64,000 nt of DNA from Rebecca billardiae RCC1528 (lineage: Eukaryota > Haptophyta). Location of the stretch: assembly GCA_965240325.2 (NCBI GenBank), contig OZ251239.1, positions 62,001-126,000 of the forward strand. The letters are read 5' to 3'. Shown here in pieces: positions 54,721-64,000 of this stretch (positions are counted from its first letter, which is position 1; each line of letters begins with the position of its first letter). Both the position numbers and the translations under genes were made by a program. Under the pieces are notes generated by a model. The model saw only the letters and a program-made list of their open reading frames with translations. It had not been told where the DNA came from and ran no database searches.

Positions 54721-55864
54721 CTACTTCCCGCCCTCAACGTCGCAGAAGCCGCTCGCCGAGACGCGCGCCTCGGCGTCGACGTCGGAGGGCCTGCACGACG
54801 ACTGGATCAGCTTGATGATCCGCTTGTCCGCCGCGCCCTTCTTCATGTACATGATCTCCTGCGTGCGGTGCGCGAGCACGTGGCCGAGCACCGGCCGGCG
54901 CGGGTCGGCGCCGGGGATGCCGCCGCCCTCCGGGTTGGCCATGACCTGGTTGGTGACGAGGCACGCGACGTTGAACTCGGTGACCGCCTTCTGCAGCAGC
55001 GTGAGCGTCCGCTGCAGCTCCTGCTGCCGCACCGAGAGCTCGCCGCGGCCGAGGAACTCGTTGCGGAAGGGCGCGGCGATCGAGTCGATCACGATCAGCG
55101 AGTGGATGCCGTCAGCGAGCAGCGCGGTCGCGTCGTTGATGATCATGTTGAGGTCCTCGTAGTTGTGCGAGCGCGCCATGTCGATGTTGTTGATCGCCGT
55201 CTCCTCGTCGAGCCCGTGCGCCCGCGCGATCGCGACCAGCTTGTGCGGGTCGAACGTGCCCTCGGTGTCGATGAAGAGCGCGCGGCCGTTGCCGCCTCCG
55301 CTCTCGGCCGGCTTCTGCGCCGTCACGCACAGCGTGTGCGCGAGCATGGACTTGCCCGAGCGGAACTCGCCGTACACCTGCGTCAGGTGGCCGCGGACGA
55401 TGCCGCCGCCGAGCATCGTGTCCAGCTCGCTCGCGCCCGTCGAGATGAACATCTGCGCCGCGGCACAACGCGCGCGCGCCGCGCGCGCTGAGCGCGCGCG
55501 CGCGCGCATGCATGCGCGCGCGCGGCCGCCCGCGCGCTGGCGCACCGGCGTCGTGTTGAGCTTAGTCAGGTGCTCCGCGGCGGTGACGATCTTCACGCCG
55601 CCGAGGAACTTGAACGCCTCCTCCTGCGCCTTCTTCGCCTTGTTCTCCGAGATGCCGCTGATCGCGACGAGGTTCTTGAGCGGCTCGCAGCGCAGCCGCT
55701 CGACCGTGTGGATGTGGTTGTCGGTGAACTTCTTGATCGTGGCCTTGTCCACGCCGCACTGCAGGAGCGTGTCGATGGCGTGGAACGACGTCGTGGGCTG
55801 GTCATCGTACTTGTCGCCGGCGGCAGGCGCGACCTCAGACGTCTTGCCCGCCGCGGTGGCCTCC
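54721..55864 (-). CDS. DMC1: DMC1/RAD51-family meiotic recombinase
   Basis: Two exons are clear: 55864-55546 and 55452-54721 (intron 55545-55453, GTGCGC...GCGCAG). The first exon, with the start codon, lies further right and was not resolved. The N-terminal helix-hairpin-helix domain reads AIDTLLQCGVDKATIKKFTD and LVAISGISENKAKKAQEEAF. The ATPase core starts FISTGASELDTMLGGGIVRG; Walker A is GEFRSGKS and Walker B SLIVIDSIAA. CVTAQ, FRNEFLGRGELSVRQQELQR and EFNVACLVTNQVMA match DMC1 better than RAD51. It would form filaments on single-stranded DNA for strand exchange between homologues in meiosis, implying a sexual cycle. The loop-2 and C-terminal region (GGIPGADPRRPVLGHVLAHR) is somewhat divergent. 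Confidence 0.8.
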
Positions 55865-56754
55865 CTGCAGACGGTTTGCGAGCGCGCGCGCGCAAGGCGT
55901 CGCGTCAGCGCGCACGCGCGAGCGCGTGCCGCGGCGCGGCGCGTGTGGGCGCGCGGCGACGCACTCGGGTCGCATGGCCGGGCGCGACATGGCCAACAAA
56001 GTCGGCGAGCGGAGCTCGGCTTGCTGCTTGGTGGAGAAGCGCTCGCGTCGGCCGGCGCAGAGCGGTCGCTGATCAAGAGCCCAGGTGAGCACTTGGCGAG
56101 TTGGCGGCGGCCGCCGCTGCGTCGAAAGGTCCGGACTGGACGAGCACATCGTCCGGACTCATCGTCGTCGCCGTGGCCGTGGAGAGCCGGCGAGGACGGC
56201 GCGGGATGGTGCGTACGGCTCACGCGCGAGCGCGTGTTGGCTGCCCGCATGCTCTGCGCTGCCGCACAGCAGTACGTCCCGCAGCGCAGATGCGCGGCTC
56301 ATCGGCAGCCACGCGCCCGAGCGCACGGCTGGCGCCCCGCCGTACCAGTGGCGGCTTCACTCAGCCTGCGGAGGCGGTCAGAATAACGCCGGAGTCGGCG
56401 ACGAATCTCCGCCACTGGTCACCCAGCTGCAGCGCGTCACCATGGCGAGCACGCTTGCGCGTCGCACGTCGGCCACGCTGCCGGCCTGTCCATGCCGCGA
56501 GCGCCCAGGTTGAGGCCCGCGGGCGCGGGTGCGCCGGCAGGTTCCATGGCGAGTTCGGCGCAGCTCTCAAGTCCGGATCCCACCGCTGCAGACCCCCGGC
56601 CGGAATGGGGCGTCACGGTCGATCAAAAGGCCGGCTTGCTCGCTCGGCAGTCGGCGCTGCTCGGCTGCTTGGCGCGGGTCTGAGAGCTCGAGATCGACAG
56701 CCCCCCCGCCTCGGCGCCCTCGCCGGGGCTTTCGGGGCGCACGGGCAGGGCACC
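55865..56754. promoter_or_regulatory. Divergent upstream region, DMC1 / ankyrin gene
   Basis: Should contain the unresolved first exon of DMC1 (a candidate ATG giving MSRPAMRPEC lies near 55990 on the minus strand) and both promoters. Nothing else was recognised. Confidence 0.35.
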
Positions 56755-57229
56755 ATGGACGACTGGTCCCGCCGGAAGAAGCTGTCGCTCACGGCGATCG
56801 AGGCATGGCTCGAGGCCGGCGCCACCAAGACGCAGCCGCGCTCCACGTCCAACTCGACCGCGAGCTCGCCGCGCTCCAATCGGTCGCGCACGTCCGCGCA
56901 GTCGCTCACGACGCCGCTCGGCCGGCTGCTGGCGGCGGCGAGCCAGGGCGACATCGCGGGGATGCGCGCGGCGATCCAGGTCGGCGCCGACCTCTCCTCC
57001 TCCAACGAGGACGGCTGGTCCGCCATCCACCTCGTCGCCGAGCACGGGCACGACGCTGCGATCGACTGGCTGCTCACGCACGGCGCCAACCCGAACTGCC
57101 TGGGCAAGGACCGCTGGACGCCGCTCATGTGGTGCGCGCGCGCGCGCGCAGCCAGCGCAGCGCGCGCGTCGGCGCACGGCCGCGCTGCGCGCCCCGCTCG
57201 CCCGCCCGCCCGCGCGCTCACCCGGCGCG

Positions 57230-57262
<33 letters not shown>

Positions 57263-60200
57263 TCGCTCCCGCCCGCGTCGCGCGTCGCCTCGCGCAGGGC
57301 GGCGCGGCGCGGGCACATGTCCGCGGTGAAGATGCTGATCGACGCGGGCGCGCAGTGCAACGCCACGCACGTCAAGGGCTGGTCCGCGCTCCACCTCGCC
57401 GCCGCGTGCGGCCACGCTGAGATCATCTCTGTGCTGAACGCGCACGGCGGCTCCATCCACGCGCAGACGGCGAACGGCTCGACGGCGCTGCACCTGGCGT
57501 CGTCGCAGGGGCACCTGAAGAGCGTGGAGGTGCTGCTCGCGCTCGACACCTCCGGCCAGCTCGTGCACGTCACCGACAAGCACGCCGCCACCGCGCTGCA
57601 CCTCGCGGCGGCCGCGCGCGCCGAGCCCGTCGTCGAGCTGCTGCTGCGCTACGGGGCGGCGCGCGAGGGGCGCGACGACCAGGGGCGCACGCCGCTCGAG
57701 ATCCTGATGGAGAAGAAGGCGGCGACGCCGCGGCTGCTGCGCCTGCTCTCCTCCTCCGAGGCGATCGAGGAGCTCCGCGCCGCCGTGCTCGGCGGCGCCG
57801 CCGGCTCGGCGGCGGCGCGGCGCGGCGCGACGCCGGCGTCGGCGTCGGCGCTGCGCGCGGCGACGCCGGCGGCTGCGGGCGCGGCGCAGCCGGCGGCGGC
57901 CGAGCCGGCGGTGGCGCGCGCGTCGCAGAGCGCGCTGGACAAGCTCGCGGCGGAGGTCGCCGAGGTGCGCGAGACCGTCGGCTCGCTGCACGAGACCGCC
58001 ACCGCCTCCGCCGCCGGCGTGGAGGACGCGGACCGTCGCATCGACGCGCTGCGCGCCGAGCTCAGGGCGGCGTCCACCGACCTGCCGCAGACGGTGGACG
58101 TGCTGCGGCAGGTGGTCGAGGCGGCGGACGGGAACACGGGCAAGGTGGCGGCGCGCGTCGAGGAGCTCGCCGTCGCGCTCTCGCAGGCCGAGGCCGATCT
58201 CGGTGCGCGCGCGCGGCCGGCTGCGCTCGTGGCGGCAGGGCGGCGGGCGGCGGCGGGCGGCGGCGGTGGGCGGTGGGCTGTGGGCGGTGGGCGGTGGGCA
58301 TGCCACGCTGGCGCGGGCGCGTGCTGCCTCGGGCTCTGGCACGCGGGCTGGGAGCGCCGCGCGTGCGCGCGCGCGCGCGCTCGCTCACGCCCGCGCGCCG
58401 CCGCGCGGCGCGCGCCGCGCCGCGCAGCCGGCGTGAAGCGCGACGTGGCGGCCGCACGGGCGGACGGCGCGGCGCTGGCCACGGCCGAGCGCGCGCTGGC
58501 GAGCGCGCAGGAGTCGGCGGCGGCGGTGAAGGAGGCGCGGGACGCGCTTGGCTCGGCGGAGCGCACGCTGGAGCAGCAGCAGGAGCGCATGGACGCGACC
58601 AACAAGCTGGTGCGCGCGCGCCCCTGCTGCCGCCGTGCGGGCCCCCCTGCCGCCCCGCTCGCGCGCGAGCGCGGGCGCTGCTGCGCCCACGCGTGCGCCG
58701 GCACCACCCCGTGCTTTTTTATTTACAACAAATTAAAAACAAACCACGGACCACCTCGCCCACGCGTGGTCTCGTGTGGCCCTCGCCCCGCCCCGCGCCG
58801 TGCCGCGCGCAGGTGAAGACGCTCGAGGGCTCGGCGGACAAGGCGGAGGCGGCGGCGGCCGCGTGGCGCGAGGCAACCGCGCACGAGCTGCGCGAGCGGT
58901 GCAAGGCGGCGGAGAAGGCGGCGGAGGTGCGCACGCGCGGAGCGCGCATGCGCACGCAGCGCGCGGCGCGGCGCTCAGAGCGCGGGCAGGGCAGCGCGCG
59001 CGCGCTGCCCTGCCCCTCTGCGCGCGCGTCGCTCTCAGCCCGGCCTCCCTGCCGCGCCGTGCGGTGCACACCTAACCCTAAACCCTAACCCTAACCCTAA
59101 CCCTAACCCTAACCCCTCCCTAACCGCGCGGTGCGGTGCACACCCGCCGTGTGTCACCCGCCGTGTGTGTGTGTGCCCCCGCCGTGCCCTCTGCCGCTGT
59201 GTGTCCCCTGCCGCCAGGCCGCCTCTGCAAAGGTGGCCGCGTGCGAGAAGGCCTTCGAGAAGAAGCTCGACAAGACGGTGCGTGCGCGCGGCACCCGAGC
59301 GCGCGCGCGCGCGGCGTGCGTGCGCGTGCGCGCTGGCTTGCCGTGGGGTGCGGCCGGCGCGCGCCGCGAGGCCGCGCGCCGCGCGCGCCGAGCGGCGCGC
59401 GACTCACGCCCCCGCTCTGCTCGGCCGCGCGCCCCGCCCCGCCCACGCCTCGGCCGCGCGCGCGCGCGCGCGCAGGCGGTGTCGATGGAGTCGAAGCTGG
59501 CGAAGGCGGGCAAGGAGGCGGCGGCGGCGCGCGAGCTGGGACAGGCGGCGCAGGCGCAGGCGCGCGCGCTGGAGGCGGTTACCAAGGAGGCTGAGGGGGC
59601 GCTCTCCGCCGTGCAGTCGGCGGTGGCGACGCTCGAGGCGGGCGCGGCCGACGCCGCCTCGCGCGCGCAGGCCGACACCGCCGCCCTCCGCGCGGAGGCG
59701 GAGGCGCTCCGCACCGCGATGGACGCCGTGCGCGCGGACGTGTCGGCGGCGCGCGACGGCGCCGACGACGCGTCGACGCGCGCCGCCATCGACGCCGCCG
59801 CCTCCGCCGCGGCGCTCGCGGGCGAGGGCGTCGCCGCGCTCGAGGCGGCGCTGGAGGAGCAGGGCTCGGCGCAGCGCGCGGCGCACGCCGCCCTCTCCGA
59901 CCGCCTCGCCGCGTCCGTCGACGCCGCGGCGGCGGACACGCGCGCCGCGGAGTCGGCGCTGCGCGCCGAGCTTGCCTCGGGCCTAGACGCTGCGGGCGCG
60001 CGCGCCAAGGCGGAGGCGGCGCGCGTCGAGGCGCGCGTGGACGCGCTGCACGCGAGCGCGGGCGCGCGCGCCGACGCGGGCGCGCTCGCGCGCGACGACG
60101 CGAGCGCGCTCCGCGCCGCGCTCGCCTCGGCGGAGGCCAAGGCCAGCGCGGGCGCAGAGACAAACGCTGCTGGCGTCGAGGGGTGCCGCGCGCGGCTGGC

Positions 60201-61922
60201 CGCGCTCGAGGCGCGCACCGACGCGCTCGAGGGCAAGGCGGCGGACGCGCGCACGGCGGTGGCGTCGCTCGCCGAGCGCGCCGCCGCGGCCGAGGCCGCC
60301 GCCGCCGCCGCCGCCGCCGCCGTCGACGCCAAGCTCGGCGCGGCCGACGGCGCGCGCTCGGCCGAGGCGGCGGTGGCGGCCGCCGAGCGCGCCGCCGCCG
60401 CCAAGGCCGCGAGCGCCGCGCAGACGGCCGCCGCCGACGCCGCGGCGCGCGCGGCGGCGCTCGCGGAGCGCGTGGACGGCCTCGACGCGGCGCGCGCCGC
60501 CGACGCCGCCTCGCACGCCGCGGCGATCGCGCGCGCGCTCGACGCCACCGCCGCGCTCGAGGCGGCGCACGCGCAGACGGCGGCTAAGCTCGGCGCTGAC
60601 GCGAGCGCGCGCGAGGCCGCGCTCGCCGCGCTCGGCGCGCGCGTCGAGAGCGCGCGCGAGGCGGGCGAGGCGACGGAGCAGCGCGTGCGCGCGCTCGACG
60701 CGGCGCACGGCGCGACGGCCGACGCGGCGCGCGCCGCCGCCGCCGCCGCCGCCGAGGCCAAGGCCGCCGCCGCCGCCGCGGCCGCGGAGAGCGCCGCGCA
60801 CGCGCGCTCGCTCGAAGCGGCTGCCTCGGCGCGCGCCGAGCTCGGCGGCACCGCGGCGAAGGCGGAGGCGGCGGCGGCGAGCGCGGCGGGCGCGGCGAAG
60901 GAGGCGAAGGAGGCGGGCGCGTCCGCCGCGCGCGCGCTCTCCGCGCGCGTCGACGACATCGACGCCGCCGTGCAGCACACCGCGCGGCGCGCGGCCGCGC
61001 TCGAGGCGGCGGCGGCGGGCGGCGGCGCCGCCGCGTCCGAGCGTGACTCGGCCGCGCTCGCCGCGGGCGAGAGCGCGTCGGCGGCGGCCGCGCGCGCGTC
61101 GGCGGCGGAGCGCGCGGCGGCGCACGCCGCGACGAAGGCCGAGGCGGCGGAGGCGGCCGCGAGGCGCGCCGCCGACGCCGCCGCCGCGCGCGCCTCCTCC
61201 GCGCCGCCGGCCGGCGCGCTACGCGGCGTGCCGGTCGGCGAGGCCGTGCCGCCGACCGCGCCCGCGCCCTCCGCCACCGTCGCGGCGGCGGCGGCGGCGG
61301 AGCCGGCGGCGGAGGCTGCGGCGCGCGGCGGCGCGCCGCGCGCGCGCGTCCACGCGTGCTGGCGCGTCGCCGCGCTGCTCGCCGCCCTCCTCGCCCTCCT
61401 CGGCACGCTGAGCGCGCTCGGCGCCGCCGTGCAACTGCACCGGCTGTCGCACGCGGCCGGCTATGGCTCCGCCTTCTCGTCTGGCCTCGGCCAGCCGCTG
61501 GCGGCGGTGTGGCCGGGCGCAGAGGCGGCGGCGGCGGCGGCGGCGGCGGGCGGCGGCGGCGGCGCGTTCGGTGGCGGCGCGGGCGGCGGCGGCGGCGGCG
61601 TGCACACCAAGCGCGTGGCGGAGGCGGCACAGATGGCGGAGGCGGCGCACGCGAGCGCCGCCGCCGCGACAAAGGCAACCGCCGCCCTCACCTCCGACCT
61701 GGGCGGCGTGCGCGCGGCGGTGGCGGCGCTGCAGAAGCGCGCGGACGCGCCGCCGCCGCCCGCGCGCGCGGAGGACGGCTCGCCCGCCGCGTCCGCGAGC
61801 AAGCTCGACGCGACCGACGCGGCGGTGGCGAGCGCGGCCGCGAGCGCGGCGTCGGTGGCCAAGCGGCTGGCGGCCGCGGAGCGCACGGCGAGCGACGCCG
61901 CCGCCGTCGCCGCCGAGGCGAA

Positions 61923-61964
<42 letters not shown>

Positions 61965-62892
61965 CGCGGCGGCGGCGACGGCGCCGCCCGCGCCAACGCC
62001 CGCGCCCGCGCCAACGCCGCCCTCGCCCGCGCCCGCCGCGCTCACCGCCTCGGACGCGGCCGCGCTCGGCGCCGCGAGCGCCGCCGCCGCCGCCGCCGAG
62101 GCGGCCTCGGCCGACGCGCTCGCGCGCGCCAAGCGCGCCGAGCCCGCGCTCGCCGACGCGGCGGCCGCGGCGAAGGCGGCCGACGCGGCGGCGGCCGCGT
62201 CGGCCGCGGCGACCGAGCACGCGCGCGCGCTCGCCGCCGACGTCGCCGCGCTGCGCAAGGAGGCAGCGGGCGCGCAGCAGACGGCGAGCGCGGCCGACGC
62301 GGCCGTCGGCACACTCAAGGTGCGCGTGGACGCGCTCGCCTCGCGCCTCGACGCGCTGCCCGCGCAGATGGCGGCGGCGCGGCCGCCGGCGCCGCCGCCC
62401 GCGGGGCCGCCCTCCGCCGCGCTCGCGCGCGCGGACGCGAGCATGGCCAAGGCGGCGGAGCGCGCGGCTCGCGAGGCCAAGGCCGCGGCGGACGCCGCCG
62501 CCGCGGCGCTCGCGCGCGCGGACAGCGCCGCCGAGCGCGCGCGCGCCGTCGAGAAAAGCGCGACCGAGCAGAGCGGCCGGCGCGCGCGCGCGGACGCGCA
62601 GCGCGACGAGGCGGCCGCAAAGGCGACCGAGCTCGCGACCGCCGCGGCGCGGGCCGCCGAGGCGCGCGCCGAGCAGGTGCGCACGCGGACGGCGGCGGAC
62701 ATAGCATCCGTGCGAGCCGAGGTGCGCGCGCTCGCCGCGCGCACTGCCACCGCCGCCGCCGCTTCGTCCGCCGCCGGCCCCGAGCCCGCGCTCGCGCGCA
62801 CGGGCCGCCACGTGCCCGGCATGGCCGCCGGCGTGCTCACCTACCTGGTCGACCGCTGCCGCGGCCGCGCCAACTGCGTCTCCATGCTCTGA
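56755..62892 (+). CDS. Ankyrin-repeat, long Ala-rich coiled-coil, single-TM protein
   Basis: Six exons: 56755-57131, 57298-58202, 58428-58609, 58813-58926, 59218-59277 and 59476-62892. The sum is 5055 nt (1684 aa), with every phase matching and every donor GTGCG. Exon 1 starts MDDWSRRKKLSLTAIEAWLE. About six ankyrin repeats follow (DGWSAIHLVAEHGHDAAIDW, KGWSALHLAAACGHAEIISV, NGSTALHLASSQGHLKSVEV, ATALHLAAAARAEPVVELLL); the join MW|AARRGHMSAVKML restores one repeat perfectly. From about residue 400 onward it is a very Ala/Glu/Arg/Lys-rich coiled coil. One TM helix (VAALLAALLALLGTLSALGA, about residues 1176-1199) splits the coil, and the end is VLTYLVDRCRGRANCVSML. A membrane-anchored tether or scaffold is likely (inference). 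Confidence 0.7.
59073..59123 (+). repeat. Telomeric repeat tract (CCCTAA)n in intron 4 of the ankyrin gene
   Basis: About eight CCCTAA units with two irregular ones (AAACCC; CCCCTCCC). It is flanked by a 21-bp direct duplication with one mismatch (59052-59072 and 59124-59144), built around GTGCGGTGCACACC. Confidence 0.95.
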
Positions 62893-63569
62893 GCGCCAAC
62901 TGCGGCGGCATGCTCTGAGCGCCGTGGCGCGGCGACGTGGCTGGCGGCCCGATGGGGCCAGCCTACGAGCTCGGCCCCGTCCGGCCACGGCGCTGACGCC
63001 GCGCGCCACTCTGGCACTCGCCCGATCGTCACGGTCAGTCAGACAGCGCGAGCCGTTGGGACTGCTCGGTCTCCGGGACTCGGGACAGACTGACGACAGT
63101 CGGGGGCGGTGCCCGTCGATCTCGGGTCAGGGCTCAGGCTGCTCGGCGCGCCGACTGTCCCGCGATCCACTACATCAGCAATGCAGTTTACTATACTAAC
63201 TGAGTCACTACTGTAGTACTCTGTAGTCGTCATGCCCCGTGCCCGTGGCCGTGGCCGTGGGCCGTGGCGGGCGGCCCGCGGCGGCCCGGCGGGGGCCGGG
63301 GGGGGTCGGCGCGCGGGTCGTGCCAGTGCTGTAAGTGTATAGCTAGCTAGCAGTCATCGCGCATCAATAATATGATGTTTCTCTGCGGGTTCGCGCGTAG
63401 TATAGCAGTATCTTTATTTATATTATAATTATAATATATTCCACATATTCGCTCGCGTGGCCGTTGGTGACGGAGAGTCGGACCACGGGACCAGTGTGAG
63501 TGACACCTGCTGATTGCTGATTTGCTGAAGTTCTCCCACGAGCGTACACGTCGTCCGGTGTGCGCATCA
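62893..63569. other. Intergenic 3' region
   Basis: A short duplication of the gene end (GCGCCAACTGCG..GCATGCTCTGAGCGCC) follows the stop at 62892. GTGGCC-type tandem repeats lie at 63236-63270, and an AT-rich palindromic patch (TATTATAATTATAATATA) at 63421. No gene was recognised. Confidence 0.4.
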
Positions 63570-64000
63570 TCAGCGAGGCCCACACCCATACGAGGGAATG
63601 TGCATCAGCACGCGGGGCGGGGCGGGTAGCCCGTTGCTCCGCGCGAGCGCGGGTGCGCGCTGTATGTGCCGCATCTCGACCGCGATGGCGTAATCGAGCG
63701 CCTCGCCGCCGACGAAGCTGCCGCGCCAGAGTAGATGATGTGCATGCATGTCCTCCTGCCGCAAGCCGAGAGCGGTCGTCGCGAGGATGCTTGCCGATGT
63801 CCGCTCCGGGCATCATGGGCTCGGCGCAGGTCGCGTTAGCATCGTACACGGCCGCCACGCTGAGCACGAGCGCGTTGACGTTCACGCGGTCGTCGCTCTT
63901 CGCATCTTCGACAGGTCTGGCGTCCGCGTGTTCGGCGGCACGAGGAGCTGTTGGTTGTGCGCGCGCCCGCGCACAGCGACAGCGTGTGCCTCGCGATCGA
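63570..64000 (-). CDS. Partial unknown gene at right edge
   Basis: Minus-strand text looks protein-coding: DDRVNVNALVLSVAAVYDAN and CAEPMMPGADIGKHP (about 63895-63795), then, one frame later, ASILATTALGLRQEDMHAHH and LLWRGSFVGGEALDYAIAVE, ending in a stop at 63570. The frame change near 63800 may be an indel or a small splice. The gene continues beyond the window. The family is not recognised. Confidence 0.35.

Overview
The window is nuclear DNA of a very GC-rich single-celled eukaryote. The evidence is: spliced genes, a DMC1-type meiotic recombinase, TTAGGG-type telomeric repeats, proline-rich wall/coat glycoproteins of algal type, satellite DNA and transposon relics. One protein (40687-41964) carries an ER-type signal, a transit-like stretch and a twin-arginine lumenal signal, which suggests a complex plastid. 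A haptophyte alga is my best guess; this is inference, not proof. Introns are short and most begin GTGCG and end in a GC-rich CAG.

Layout. 1-4.7 kb: partial or broken genes, a truncated UvrD-like helicase, a histidine-phosphotransfer (HPt) protein and a small acidic protein. 4.7-8.2 kb: a PH/ADF-H actin-type scaffold gene. 8.35-10.3 kb: a transposon-like element with 37-bp terminal inverted repeats. 10.9-17.8 kb: a head-to-head pair, an ABCG half-transporter and a TPR/FN3-like protein. 17.8-28.6 kb: gene-poor DNA with a 4.6-kb satellite array of ~200-bp dimeric units, inverted outlier units and other tandem repeats. 28.6-32.7 kb: a secreted/membrane protein with a dead trypsin-like domain, a proline-rich hinge and a TM anchor. 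33.8-35.1 kb: a frameshifted unknown gene. 36.4-38.9 kb: a divergent pair, a putative ubiquitin-binding protein and an APH/EcKinase-like kinase whose catalytic loop contains an in-frame telomeric insertion. 39.7-42 kb: a divergent pair, a HAD phosphatase and a lumen-targeted VOC protein. 43.5-44.6 kb: a divergent pair, a twin-CX9C protein and an EXPERA/TMEM97-like protein. 44.9-46.8 kb: a tandem glycosyltransferase (GT31-like) array with one intact gene. 47.3-49.4 kb: a TA-flanked inverted-repeat element. 49.9-50.7 kb: an RJL/RBJ GTPase without a J domain. 51-54.5 kb: an element with 794-bp terminal direct repeats. 54.7-55.9 kb: DMC1. 56.8-62.9 kb: a six-exon ankyrin/coiled-coil/TM gene, with a second telomeric tract in intron 4. 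63.6-64 kb: a partial unknown gene.

The genes look like ordinary housekeeping and cell-surface functions, not one pathway. The most unusual signal is that both telomeric-repeat tracts lie inside genes and are bracketed by direct duplications of the local sequence. That is the signature of telomeric DNA being put in at repaired breaks, and one of the two is kept in frame in a kinase active-site loop. No tRNA, rRNA, CRISPR array or bacterial-type operon was seen.
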